A stretch of DNA of 64,000 nucleotides, taken from contig JACKCG010000006.1 in NCBI GenBank assembly GCA_020634135.1, positions 62,001 through 126,000 on the forward strand, written 5' to 3'. The notes below the pieces were generated by a model, which saw only the letters and a program-made list of their open reading frames with translations, searched no databases and was not told where the DNA came from. Position numbers and translations under genes: made by a program. Source of the stretch: Anaerolineaceae bacterium. GTDB lineage: Bacteria; Chloroflexota; Anaerolineae; Aggregatilineales; Phototrophicaceae. Positions 16,096-24,936 of this stretch are shown piece by piece; position 1 is the first letter of the stretch; every line of letters starts with the position of its first letter.

Positions 16096-17331
16096 GTGAG
16101 CCAGTATCATCGGCAGCATACTGACCTTTTCCGCAGCAGTGTTGTTCTCCCCTCCCTGCAATATAAGGTTGTTGATACCCTTCGCACGTTTGGTCCCCAT
16201 TCCCGTACCGATTTAGCCCGACGCCTCGGTTATTCCCGCGCTTTGATGACCGGTATTGTCAAAGAACTCATTGAGCGTGCCATCCTGGTCGAAGGCAAAG
16301 ACGCCGAATCGACTGGCGGGCGGCGAGCGCGACTGCTCAACTTTAACCCGGATTTCGGCTATGTGCTGGGGGTGGATTTAGGCGCGACCAGCGTGGATAT
16401 GACGCTGGCTGACTTCCGGGAACAGTGTCTCGCCCGCTTCCATGAGCCGCTGGATGTACGCCTGGGGCCGGAAGCCGTTCTCAATCGAATCCTCGAAATC
16501 GCTCAAAACACGCTCGACAAACACCATATTCCCAATGACAAGCTGCTTTCCATTGGCATCGGCGTTCCCGGCCCGGTGGACTTTGCCAACGGCATCTTAA
16601 TCGTGCCGCCTATCATGCCCGGCTGGGAGCGTTACCCGATCCGTCGCAAAATCCAGGCGCATTTCCCGGAGACGACGGTTGTGGTGGATAACGATGTGAA
16701 CGTGATGGCGATGGGCGAACTGCGTACCGGGGCGGGTCAGAATGTCGAAAACTTCATTTTTGTCAAAGTTGGCACTGGGATTGGCGCGGGCATCGTCGTG
16801 CATCATCAGATTTACCGGGGCAGCAACGGCTGTGCGGGCGACATCGGTCACATTCAGGTAGACCGTAACGGGCCGGTATGTCATTGCGGGAATGTCGGCT
16901 GTATTGAGGCGATGGCTTCCGGCGCGGCGATGGCTCGCCAGGCGCAGCAAGCGGCCATGAACCATGAAAGCGCTATCCTGCGCCGCTATTTCGATAGTGG
17001 CATTGAATCGCTGACTGCCGAACAGGTCAGCGCGGCAGCCCATGAAGGCGACCCGGTGGCGCTGAAGATTATCCAGACGAGCGGCACGTTGATTGGCGAA
17101 GTGCTGGCCGGTATCGTGAACTTTTTTAATCCCAGCCTGATCCTGATCGGTGGTGGCGTGACGAAAAGCGGCACGCAGTTTTTAGCAGCGATCCGGCGCG
17201 GTGTACTTTCTCGTTCGCTGCCGCTTTCAACGCAGCATTTACGCATAGATTACTCCTCAATGGGGGATGATGCCGGCATAACCGGCGCGATTGCGTTGGC
17301 GGCAGAGCATATTTTTGTGCCAGAACCATAG
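16096..17331 (+). CDS. ROK family transcriptional repressor
   Basis: A 411-residue protein with a GTG start preceded by AGGGT. The N-terminal winged helix-turn-helix (about 20-75, with TDLARRLGYSRALMTGIVKEL) is followed by a ROK sugar-kinase-like domain: a phosphate-1 loop GVDLGATSVD, DNDVNVMAMGE, the HIQVDRNGPVCHCGNVGCIE zinc motif (CxCGxxGCxE) and the ROK GGGVTKSG loop. It is the NagC/XylR type and binds a sugar or sugar phosphate to release DNA. It is the first gene of the import operon and probably regulates itself through the overlapping operator upstream. Confidence 0.9.
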   Translation: MSQYHRQHTDLFRSSVVLPSLQYKVVDTLRTFGPHSRTDLARRLGYSRALMTGIVKELIERAILVEGKDAESTGGRRARLLNFNPDFGYVLGVDLGATSVDMTLADFREQCLARFHEPLDVRLGPEAVLNRILEIAQNTLDKHHIPNDKLLSIGIGVPGPVDFANGILIVPPIMPGWERYPIRRKIQAHFPETTVVVDNDVNVMAMGELRTGAGQNVENFIFVKVGTGIGAGIVVHHQIYRGSNGCAGDIGHIQVDRNGPVCHCGNVGCIEAMASGAAMARQAQQAAMNHESAILRRYFDSGIESLTAEQVSAAAHEGDPVALKIIQTSGTLIGEVLAGIVNFFNPSLILIGGGVTKSGTQFLAAIRRGVLSRSLPLSTQHLRIDYSSMGDDAGITGAIALAAEHIFVPEP

Positions 17332-17409
17332 TTGAAAGGGGGCGCATCGAGACAAATTCCTGGTATAGAGCAAACTAATCGTCAATTTGTCGTATTTGGA
17401 GAAAAAACA

Positions 17410-18486
17410 ATGTCCAGGCTTCAAACTATGCGGGTGATTGTCATCCTTTTAACGTTTGTGCTGCTGTTTAGCAGTATGCAGGCGCTGGTCGTCGCTCAGG
17501 ATATGTGTACTGGGCCGTTCACGATTGGCGTATCGAACAGTTTTGTGGGCAGCGAATGGCGCACCCAGATGGTACAGAACATCGAAGATGTGGTGGCGGA
17601 ATTCAACGCGGCGGGCATCCAGGTGGAACTGGTGGTGGAGAGCGCGGATACGGATGTAGCCGGGCAGCAGCAGCAGATTCAGAACCTGCTGAACCGGGGC
17701 GTGAATGCCATCATCATCAACCCAGGGGATCAGAACGCGCTGAACCTCGACCTGGAAGATGCGGTGGCGCAAGGTGTTGCGGTGATCGCGGTAGACCAGG
17801 AGATCGGGGCGCAGGGCGTCTACAACGTGGTGATTGACCAGACGGAATGGGCGCGGATCAGCGCGCGCTGGCTGGCGGAGAACCTGGGCGGCGCAGGCGA
17901 CATCGTGCTGATCGAAGGCTTCGTAGGGCATCCGGCGAATGAAGCGCGGATGAGCGGGGCATTGGAAGTATTCGGGGAGTATCCGGGCATCAACATCGTC
18001 GGACGGGAGAGCGGTGGCTGGGATCAGGCGACGGGACAGCAGGTGATGAGTGACTTCCTGGCGTCGCTGCCGAACATAGACGGGGTGTGGACGCAGGACG
18101 GGATGGCGTTTGGCGTGCTGGCGGCGTTGAACACGGCGAACCCGGAGAAGTGGCCGCTGAACACGGGCGAGGCGCGTGCGGGATACCTGCAACTGTGGGA
18201 CGAAGTGCTGATGGCGCACCCGGACTACAAGTCAATCGGCGTGGTGAACCCGCCGGGTGTGGGCGCGGATGGTGTGCGCGTGGCGATGGAAATGCTGTGC
18301 GGTGGCACGGTGGACGCCGGTCAGCTGGCCGGGCCGTTCGGGAACACACTGTACGTCCCGATCCCCTACGCGGTGACGGCGGAAGACTTCGCCAGCTACT
18401 ACGCGACGGTGGCGAACCTGCCTGCCAGCTACACGATGGACGGCTTCATCACCCAGACGCAGGCCGCGGCCTTCATGGGGCAGTAA
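17410..18486 (+). CDS. Periplasmic/lipid-anchored sugar-binding protein of an ABC importer
   Basis: The start at 17410 is chosen because TTGGAG precedes it; the in-frame start at 17332 adds a non-signal segment. The 358-residue protein has a signal peptide (about 1-28, ending ALVVAQ) and a type I periplasmic-binding fold (PF13407, RbsB-like). Recognisable parts are FTIGVSNSFVGSEWR, QNLLNRGVNAIIINPGD and VIAVDQEI near the hinge. It should deliver a monosaccharide or nucleoside to the permeases encoded downstream. The ligand cannot be read from sequence. The stop lies three bases before the ATPase start. Confidence 0.85.
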   Translation: MSRLQTMRVIVILLTFVLLFSSMQALVVAQDMCTGPFTIGVSNSFVGSEWRTQMVQNIEDVVAEFNAAGIQVELVVESADTDVAGQQQQIQNLLNRGVNAIIINPGDQNALNLDLEDAVAQGVAVIAVDQEIGAQGVYNVVIDQTEWARISARWLAENLGGAGDIVLIEGFVGHPANEARMSGALEVFGEYPGINIVGRESGGWDQATGQQVMSDFLASLPNIDGVWTQDGMAFGVLAALNTANPEKWPLNTGEARAGYLQLWDEVLMAHPDYKSIGVVNPPGVGADGVRVAMEMLCGGTVDAGQLAGPFGNTLYVPIPYAVTAEDFASYYATVANLPASYTMDGFITQTQAAAFMGQ

Positions 18487-18489
18487 ACC

Positions 18490-20001
18490 ATGACGTTGCA
18501 GCTCTCTGTCCGCAGTATCGTGAAGCGCTATGGTGGGGTCGTCGCCTTGCGCGATGGGAATCTCGACATCCAGTCGGGCGAAGTCATCTCCCTGATTGGC
18601 GCTAACGGCAGCGGCAAGAGTACGTTGAGTAAGATTATCACCGGAGTGGTTGCCCCCAATGGGGGGCAACTGCTCCTTAACGGGCATCCGGTTCATTTTT
18701 CCAACCCGCAGGCTGCCAGAGGGCGCGGCATCACGGCGGTCTACCAGGAATTGAGCCTGGTGCCGGATATGACCGTTGCGGAGAACATCTGGCTGGCACA
18801 CGAGCCGCTTCACCTGAACTTCCGCGTCAACCGCAAGGCCATGCGGAAGAACACTGAAGACCTCATCGCGCTGTTCGGCGGCACGATCTCCGAGCGCCTG
18901 CAACCGGATACGCTGGTGACGGCGCTGCCCCCCGATGAACGCCAGATCGTCGAAATCCTCAAGGCGCTCAGTATTGACCCGCAGCTTCTGATTCTGGATG
19001 AGGCCACCGCCAGCCTGGATAGCAGCCAGGTGAACCGCCTGTTTTCGCTCATCAAGCAGTGGCAGGCGGCGGGCAAGGCCATCATTTTTATCACGCACCG
19101 CATGGATGAAATCTTCCGTATTGCCGATAAAGCGACGGTGCTGCGTAACGGCCAGTCCGTCGGCACGGTGGATATCGCCAGCACCAGTGAGCGCGAAATC
19201 GTCAACATGATGATCGAAAGCGCGGCCACCCCTGATGACATCAAAATCCCGGTGGTTTCAGAAGATGCCCCGGTGCGGCTGGCGGTGCAGAACCTGGGCG
19301 GTGGGCGCGTGGAGGATGTCAGCTTCACCTTACGCGATGGCGAACTGCTGGGTCTGGGCGGGCTGCACGGGCAGGGCCAGGAAGACTTGCTTCTGGCGCT
19401 CTTCGGCGCGATTCCATATACCGGCAGCGTGAAGGTGAGCGGGAAAGAAGTGCATTACCGTCACCCGCGCGATGCCATGAACGATGACATTGCCTTTGTG
19501 CCGGGAGACCGGGGGCGGGAGGGGCTGCTGCTGGTGCGCTCGATTATCGAGAATTTTCAGCTCCCTTCATGGCACAAGTACGGCGCGCTGCACAACCGGG
19601 ATGCCGCCCAGCGCGACGCCCGCGCCATGGCCGATGACCTGCAACTGGTGTATGCCGGGATGGAAACGCCGGTCAACAGCCTGAGCGGTGGCAACGCGCA
19701 GAAAGTCGTCCTGGGCAAGTGGCTGCTGCGCCAGCCGAAACTTTTACTGCTGGACGACCCGACTAAAGGCGTGGACGTGGGCACAAAGGGCGAGTTTTAC
19801 GCCCTGCTCAAGCGCCTGACGGAAGCAGGGACGGCGATTCTGTTCTACAGCAGCGACGACGACGAACTGCTCGGCCTGTGTAACCGGGTGCTGGTGCTGC
19901 AAGATGGCCGGGTGCGCGATACACTCACCGGCGAGCGCCTGACTCATTCCGAACTCGTTGCGGCGAGCATGGGGGCGACGAACAATCATGAAGTCGCTTA
20001 A
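18490..20001 (+). CDS. Sugar ABC importer double ATPase (RbsA/MglA type)
   Basis: A 503-residue protein with two ABC modules. Module one (about 1-235) has Walker A GANGSGKST and Walker B LLILDEAT; its signature (LPPDERQIVEI) is degenerate. Module two (about 250-500) has a degenerate Walker A (GLHGQGQEDL), a good LSGGNAQKVV signature and LLLLDDPTKGVD. This asymmetry is normal for RbsA/MglA-type ATPases, which power uptake with two membrane subunits. The stop at 20001 overlaps the next permease start by 14 bases, indicating translational coupling. Confidence 0.92.
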   Translation: MTLQLSVRSIVKRYGGVVALRDGNLDIQSGEVISLIGANGSGKSTLSKIITGVVAPNGGQLLLNGHPVHFSNPQAARGRGITAVYQELSLVPDMTVAENIWLAHEPLHLNFRVNRKAMRKNTEDLIALFGGTISERLQPDTLVTALPPDERQIVEILKALSIDPQLLILDEATASLDSSQVNRLFSLIKQWQAAGKAIIFITHRMDEIFRIADKATVLRNGQSVGTVDIASTSEREIVNMMIESAATPDDIKIPVVSEDAPVRLAVQNLGGGRVEDVSFTLRDGELLGLGGLHGQGQEDLLLALFGAIPYTGSVKVSGKEVHYRHPRDAMNDDIAFVPGDRGREGLLLVRSIIENFQLPSWHKYGALHNRDAAQRDARAMADDLQLVYAGMETPVNSLSGGNAQKVVLGKWLLRQPKLLLLDDPTKGVDVGTKGEFYALLKRLTEAGTAILFYSSDDDELLGLCNRVLVLQDGRVRDTLTGERLTHSELVAASMGATNNHEVA

Positions 20002-20959
20002 TCTTCAGCGGGTTTTCGCCCGCAATACTTATCTGATCTCATTCATCCTGCTGGTGATCGTCCTCGGTATCAATTACATCGTGCAGAACAATGTGTTTGA
20101 ACTGCGCGTGCTGAACAACAACCTGCGGACATTACTGCCGCTGATTCTGCTGGCGGTGGGGCAGTCTATCGTCGTGATCGGCGGCGGGCTTGACCTTTCG
20201 GTTGGCACGCTGGTTTCCATGCTGAGCGCCCTGCTTGTCACCTGGGTGACGCCGGATTCAACCCCCGACCAGATTCTCCTGGCCGTGGTGCTGGTGTGCG
20301 CCGCCGGGATGCTGGCCGGACTGGTGAACGGCCTGGTCGTGGCCTACCTGCGCTTGCAGCCGATGATTACCACCTATGCCACCAGCTTCATATTTTCGGG
20401 GATCGCGCTGCTGCTGCTGCCCCGTCCGGGCGGCTCGATTCCGCGAGACCTTTCGACCTTTTACCGTTCGCCCCTGCTGGATATTCCGCTGGCGTTCTAT
20501 GCTATCGCGCTCCTCCTGCTGTTCTGGTCGGTGCTGCGTACCACGCGCTACGCGCAATACCTGTATGCTACCGGGAGCAGCGGCGCAGCGGCCTATGCAA
20601 CCGGCGTGCCGGTGCGGGTGGTACGGGTCACGACTTATGTATGGTCGGGCCTGTTCGCGGCGCTGGCCTCGCTCACGCTGATGCTGTCTACCGGCGGGGC
20701 GAGCCAGGCCAACATCGGCGACGACATGACACTCGATTCGATTGTGGCGGTGGTGCTGGGCGGCACCCGCCTGAGCGGGGGGCAGGGCGGGATTGCCGGG
20801 GCGATTATCGGGGTGATGATCCTGCGTGTGATCCGCAACGTGATCTTTTTCGCGGCAGTCCCCACCTGGTCGCAAACGCTGGTGAATGCGTTGATTATCA
20901 TCGCGGCGCTGGCCGGGCCGGGGCTGATTCGCCTCATCCGAAGGAGCATCGGACGATGA
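19988..20959 (+). CDS. Sugar ABC importer permease 1 (BPD_transp_2)
   Basis: The start at 19988 (MKSLNLQRVF) overlaps the ATPase end by 14 bases; the in-frame start 30 bases upstream lies deeper in the ATPase. The 323-residue protein has about nine to ten membrane segments. It shows the family motifs GLDLSVGT and the conserved EAA-like loop region near TLDSIVAVVLGGTRLSGGQG. It pairs with permease 2, which starts inside its stop codon (ATGA), so the transporter has two different membrane subunits, as in the rhamnose and AI-2 (Lsr) systems. Confidence 0.9.
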   Translation: MKSLNLQRVFARNTYLISFILLVIVLGINYIVQNNVFELRVLNNNLRTLLPLILLAVGQSIVVIGGGLDLSVGTLVSMLSALLVTWVTPDSTPDQILLAVVLVCAAGMLAGLVNGLVVAYLRLQPMITTYATSFIFSGIALLLLPRPGGSIPRDLSTFYRSPLLDIPLAFYAIALLLLFWSVLRTTRYAQYLYATGSSGAAAYATGVPVRVVRVTTYVWSGLFAALASLTLMLSTGGASQANIGDDMTLDSIVAVVLGGTRLSGGQGGIAGAIIGVMILRVIRNVIFFAAVPTWSQTLVNALIIIAALAGPGLIRLIRRSIGR

Positions 20960-21915
20960 ACGCACAAACGTTACGCCGCTACCTGACTCCACCGCTGATT
21001 GCCCTGCTGCTGGCGATTGCGCTGTTTTTCGCGGGGGGACTCATCAACCCGGATTTCATTAACGTCACCCAGGCGATCAATATTGTGCGGCTGGCGGCCT
21101 TCCTGGGCATCATCTCCGCCGGGCAGACACTGGTCATTATCAGCGGCGGCGAAGGCATTGATCTCTCGGTGGGCGCGGTGGTCACGCTGGCGGCTATCCT
21201 CACGTTTCGTATCACGGGCGGGGATAACAATCTGATCGGGGTTGGGCTGCTGGCCTCCCTGAGCGCCGGGTTCATCGTCGGGCTGCTCAACGGGATTGGC
21301 ATCGCGCTGCTGCATATCCCGCCATTGGTGATGACCCTCGGCATGACCGGCGTCGTCAGCGGGACGATTCTGGTCGTCACCCAGGGCGAGATGCTCGGCG
21401 CAACCCCGGCGCTGATGAGTACCTATATCGCCAAACCGCTGATCTTCGGCATTCCGGGCGTGATTTTGATCTGGGTTGCCCTGGGCGTGGTCATGTGGCT
21501 GCTGATGGAGCGCACAACTTACGGTAAGCACCTGTTTGCGATAGGTGTGAATCGTACCGCCGCCCGGTTATCCGGCGTGAGGGTCGAGCGCGCGGTGATT
21601 ATCACCTACACGCTGGCCGGGCTGCTGGCGGCGCTGGGCGGGTTCATGCTGCTCGGTTTCGCCCAGACGGTACTGCTCAATCTGGGCGACCCGTACCGTT
21701 TCCCCTCGATTGCGGCGGTGGTCGTGGGCGGGACGATGCTCACCGGCGGCAAGGGCAGCTATTGGGGGACGATGTCGGGCGCGCTGGTGCTGACATTGAT
21801 TGACAGCCTGCTGCGGGCGATGGGGCTGGCGGAAGCCTACCAGTTGATCGTCTTTGGCGGCCTGCTGGTGCTGCTGATCGCGGTTTACGGGCGCGAACTC
21901 AATCTGCGGCAATAA
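20956..21915 (+). CDS. Sugar ABC importer permease 2 (BPD_transp_2)
   Basis: The start at 20956 follows AAGGAG and overlaps the previous stop as ATGA; the frame is open upstream, but that part is a shadow of permease 1. The 319-residue protein has about ten membrane segments and the motifs GGEGIDLSVGA and FPSIAAVVVGGTMLTGGKGSYWGT. With 19988-20959 it forms a heterodimeric channel for the importer. A repeat-rich 591-base gap follows, so the oxidoreductases downstream may have a separate transcript. Confidence 0.9.
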   Translation: MNAQTLRRYLTPPLIALLLAIALFFAGGLINPDFINVTQAINIVRLAAFLGIISAGQTLVIISGGEGIDLSVGAVVTLAAILTFRITGGDNNLIGVGLLASLSAGFIVGLLNGIGIALLHIPPLVMTLGMTGVVSGTILVVTQGEMLGATPALMSTYIAKPLIFGIPGVILIWVALGVVMWLLMERTTYGKHLFAIGVNRTAARLSGVRVERAVIITYTLAGLLAALGGFMLLGFAQTVLLNLGDPYRFPSIAAVVVGGTMLTGGKGSYWGTMSGALVLTLIDSLLRAMGLAEAYQLIVFGGLLVLLIAVYGRELNLRQ

Positions 21916-21956
21916 CGAGGTGGGTACTCGCAGGTGATGTCGTTTGCCAGACATTC

Positions 21957-22100
21957 ATGCAGTTTTACAATTCAACACGGAGATAAACCGGGCGGTTATG
22001 TGCCTACAGAATCGCCCTGAAATGAGGGCAGGTAGGGGCACAATACATTGCGCCCGCCCCAAACCACAACACCGTGCCAATTTCTTAAAACGCATGAATG
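21957..22100 (+). repeat. Dispersed intergenic repeat, family A, copy 1
   Basis: About 144 bases, closely similar along its length to 27546-27683. It starts ATGCAGTTTTACAAT and ends CTTAAAACGCAT. The core contains CCCTGAAATGAGGG and a hairpin (GGGCACAA...TTGCGCCC) followed by CGCCCCAAACCACAAC. Family B (30242-30379 and 57968-58107) shares this core with different hairpin arms. Confidence 0.85.
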
Positions 22101-22138
22101 CTTGAAGAAAACAATCGGGAATTCGTCGGTTCTGGTGG

Positions 22139-22161
22139 TGGACACCCAAAAGGGTGTCGCA
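22139..22161. repeat. Perfect hairpin GACACCC/GGGTGTC
   Basis: In the gap after the importer operon, GACACCC-AAAA-GGGTGTC forms a 7-bp stem. A second short palindrome, AGGGATTGAATCCCT, lies 22 bases further on. There is no U-run, so neither is a typical terminator. Confidence 0.5.
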
Positions 22162-22247
22162 TATACAGCAAGTTAAGCGCGCCGAGGGATTGAATCCCTG
22201 ATGATGGGATTATTGCATCCAATTTACCCTAAGACAGATTCGTTTTC

Positions 22248-22345
22248 CTTACCCCTCCCTAACCCTCCCCGTAAACGGGGCGGGGACTGGTCAATGGAGG
22301 CCGACAAGTCGCCCCCGCTGGCGGGGGAGATTTAGAGGGGGTAAG
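22248..22345. repeat. Dispersed repeat, family D, copy 1 (polypyrimidine inverted repeat)
   Basis: The left arm CTTACCCCTCCCTAACC and the right arm, which reads CTTACCCCCTCTAAATC on the other strand, flank a CGCCCCCGCTGGCGGGGG hairpin. An inverted, diverged copy lies at 51921-52014, and a partial arm at 57739-57768. Confidence 0.75.
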
Positions 22346-22506
22346 AACCCCGGGAAAATAGGTAGGCTATGTCTTAACCTGCTGCATATGGGGTAACACA
22401 TAGGGCGTCCCTACGGCTGGCAATCACCGCACTGATTTTATAGAGCATCATGGGGAAGGGTTAAACGGCGGTGAGGCATTTTGTTGATCTCGAAAGGATG
22501 GCATTG

Positions 22507-23595
22507 ATGGATAAGATACGAGTCGGCGTAATCGGCAGCGGATTTATCGGCAACATCCATGTGGATGGTCTGCGCCATGTCCCCGATGCAGAAGTCGTCG
22601 CGGTGGCTGCAAAGACGCCAGGTAAGGCCGCCCAATTCGCGGCGGGGCGCGGCATCCCCCATGCCTACGACGATTACCGTAAAATCCTGGAACGGGCGGA
22701 TATTGACGCGGTGACGGTGGCTGTCCCCAACTATCTGCATGAGGAAATCGTGGTCGCGGCGGCGGCGGCGGGCAAGCATATCATGTGCGAGAAGCCCTTC
22801 GCCCGCACTATCCAGGAAGCTGAACGGATGCTCAAGGCGGTGAAGGACGCCGGGGTGAAGCTGGTCTACGGTGAAATGCTGTGTTTCGCCCCCAAATACG
22901 TCCGTGCCAAGCGCCTGGTGGACGAGGGGGCGCTCGGCAAGGTGTTTCTCGTTAAGCAGAGCGAGGAACACGACGGCCCGCATTCGCCCTGGTTCTGGGA
23001 TGTGAATCTTTCCGGCGGCGGCGTGCTGCTGGATATGGGCTGCCATAGCATTGAGTTCGCCCGCTGGATACTGGATCGCCCGGCGGTCAAAAGTGTGCAG
23101 GCCACGATGGGGCAGTTTGTCCATCACGGGCGGACACAGGGCGAAGACCACTGTATTTGCATCATCGAGTTTGAAAATGGCGCGATGGGCGTGGCGGAAA
23201 ACAGTTGGGGCAAGACCGGCGGCATTGATGACCGCTGCGAGATTTACGGCACTCAGGGCAACACCCGCGCCGATCTGATTCATGGCAACGCGCTCATCAC
23301 CCACAGCCGCAGCGGGTATGGCTACGCGGTGGAAAAAGCCGATACGACTACGGGCTGGACTTTTACCGGGTTTGAGGAAGAATGGAACTACGGTTTTCCA
23401 CAGGAGATGCAGCACTTTATCAATGTGGTCAAGGGTCTTGAAGAGCCGGTGGAGACAGGTGAAGACGGCCTGGAAGTCTTGAAAATTATCTATGCCGCCT
23501 ACCAATCAGCGGGCGAGGGGCGGCGCATTGACTTCCCGTATGAACCGCCTGTGGTCGAAAAACCGATTGATTTATGGCTGAGAAACAGGGTCTAG
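22507..23595 (+). CDS. Gfo/Idh/MocA family oxidoreductase 1
   Basis: The start at 22507 (MDKIRVGVIGSG) is seven bases after AAAGGAT, better placed than the in-frame ATGs at 22471 and 22498. The 362-residue protein has an N-terminal Rossmann fold with GVIGSGFIG (NAD(P)-binding), the CEKPFAR motif with the conserved catalytic Lys, and a C-terminal alpha/beta dimer domain with GCHSIEFARW, whose His is typical of the family. Such enzymes oxidise sugars, inositols or their derivatives. It lies 24 bases before a second, divergent paralog, so the pair probably act in one sugar pathway with the importer upstream. The substrate is unknown. Confidence 0.88.
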   Translation: MDKIRVGVIGSGFIGNIHVDGLRHVPDAEVVAVAAKTPGKAAQFAAGRGIPHAYDDYRKILERADIDAVTVAVPNYLHEEIVVAAAAAGKHIMCEKPFARTIQEAERMLKAVKDAGVKLVYGEMLCFAPKYVRAKRLVDEGALGKVFLVKQSEEHDGPHSPWFWDVNLSGGGVLLDMGCHSIEFARWILDRPAVKSVQATMGQFVHHGRTQGEDHCICIIEFENGAMGVAENSWGKTGGIDDRCEIYGTQGNTRADLIHGNALITHSRSGYGYAVEKADTTTGWTFTGFEEEWNYGFPQEMQHFINVVKGLEEPVETGEDGLEVLKIIYAAYQSAGEGRRIDFPYEPPVVEKPIDLWLRNRV

Positions 23596-23619
23596 CAGCA
23601 TACAGGAGCAAACAACAAA

Positions 23620-24729
23620 ATGGGAAAATTTAAAGTCGGTATGATTGGGTGTGGTTTTATCGCCAATGGCAAGCACCTCTACGCCATGACGCAGCGGGAT
23701 GATGTAGAAGTTGTCGCCTTCTGCGATCTTGTCCTCGAGCGGGCGCAGGCTTCGGCCAAACAGTACGGCACGCCGGATGCCCTGGTATGCCAGGACTACC
23801 GCGAAGTAGTCACCCGCGAAGAAATTGATGTGATTTACGTGTGTACTCCCAACAGCACCCATGCCGAAATTACGGTTGCCGCCCTCAACAATGGCAAGCA
23901 TGTCATGTGTGAGAAGCCGATGGCGAAGACCAGCGCCGAGGCCAAAGCCATGGTGGATGCTGCCAAAGCGAGCGGCAAGAAACTTTCAATCGGCTACCAG
24001 AACCGTTTCCGTGAAGACACGCTCCTGCTCAAATCGCTGTGCGACCAGGGCGAACTGGGCGAGATTTACTACGCCAAAGCCTTCGCGCTGCGCCGCCGGG
24101 GCGTGCCAACCTGGGGCGTCTTTATGGACAAAGAGAAGCAGGGCGGTGGCCCGCTGATTGACCTCGCCACCCATGCGCTCGATATGACATTGTGGATGAT
24201 GGACAACTACGAGCCGGAAGTGGTGCTGGGCAGCACGTTCGATAAGCTGGGCAAGCTGGGCAGCCCGGCCAATGGAATGGGTCCCTGGGACCCCGCCGCC
24301 TATGAGGTTGAGGACGCCGCGTTCGGGCTGGTGCGCTTCAAGAACGGCGCGACAGTCATGATCGAGTCTTCCTGGGCGCTCAATATGGTCAGCACCAACG
24401 AAGCTATGATCCTGCTGGCCGGTACAAAGGCCGGTGCGGATATGTTCCCGCCCGAAGGGCAGCCCCGCGATGGTTTGCATGTGCGCATCAACGGCGAGCA
24501 GAACGGCAAACTGTATGTGCGGAACTACGCGGCGGGTTCGGGTCTGTACGACAAGTCCGGCAAGCGCGAACAGTTCGCTGGCAGCATCAAGGAAGCGAAC
24601 GCCTGGTTCGATAGCATCCGCGACGACACCGAACTGGTCGTCAAGCCGGATCAGGCCTATGTGGTGACGCAAATCCTGGAAGCAATTTACCAGTCAGCCG
24701 CCAGCGGTGAAGCCGTCCGCATGGGGTAA
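23620..24729 (+). CDS. Gfo/Idh/MocA family oxidoreductase 2
   Basis: A 369-residue protein whose start follows ACAGGAG. The N-terminal Rossmann motif is GMIGCGFIANG; CEKPMAKT carries the conserved Lys and DLATHALDMTLWMMD the catalytic His. It is related to, but clearly distinct from, the gene 24 bases upstream. Tandem Gfo/Idh genes next to a sugar ABC importer are common for inositol, rhamnose and unusual-sugar catabolism. The exact reaction is not determined. Confidence 0.88.
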   Translation: MGKFKVGMIGCGFIANGKHLYAMTQRDDVEVVAFCDLVLERAQASAKQYGTPDALVCQDYREVVTREEIDVIYVCTPNSTHAEITVAALNNGKHVMCEKPMAKTSAEAKAMVDAAKASGKKLSIGYQNRFREDTLLLKSLCDQGELGEIYYAKAFALRRRGVPTWGVFMDKEKQGGGPLIDLATHALDMTLWMMDNYEPEVVLGSTFDKLGKLGSPANGMGPWDPAAYEVEDAAFGLVRFKNGATVMIESSWALNMVSTNEAMILLAGTKAGADMFPPEGQPRDGLHVRINGEQNGKLYVRNYAAGSGLYDKSGKREQFAGSIKEANAWFDSIRDDTELVVKPDQAYVVTQILEAIYQSAASGEAVRMG

Positions 24730-24815
24730 GTGCGACTCGCCTGGAACAAACGGTTGTTTTCTGCGGAGAGAGTCCCTGAGACCATTTGAACATTGGATTA
24801 TTCCGGGTTGCTTTC

Positions 24816-24885
24816 GGGGAGGGTCTCAGACCCTCCCCTACGACCTACACCTATTTCCGAGTGTAGAGGCGGGTTTCAAACCCGC
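24816..24885. repeat. Two palindromes with CCCTACG, related to the paired-palindrome family
   Basis: GGGGAGGGTCT...AGACCCTCCCC, then CTACG, then GCGGGTTTCAAACCCGC. They lie between the converging oxidoreductase and 24937-26379 genes. Confidence 0.65.
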
Positions 24886-24936
24886 ACGCAGACTTATCCA
24901 ATGGCTTCTTGGACTCTCCCCCTTTTTTGTGTGGGA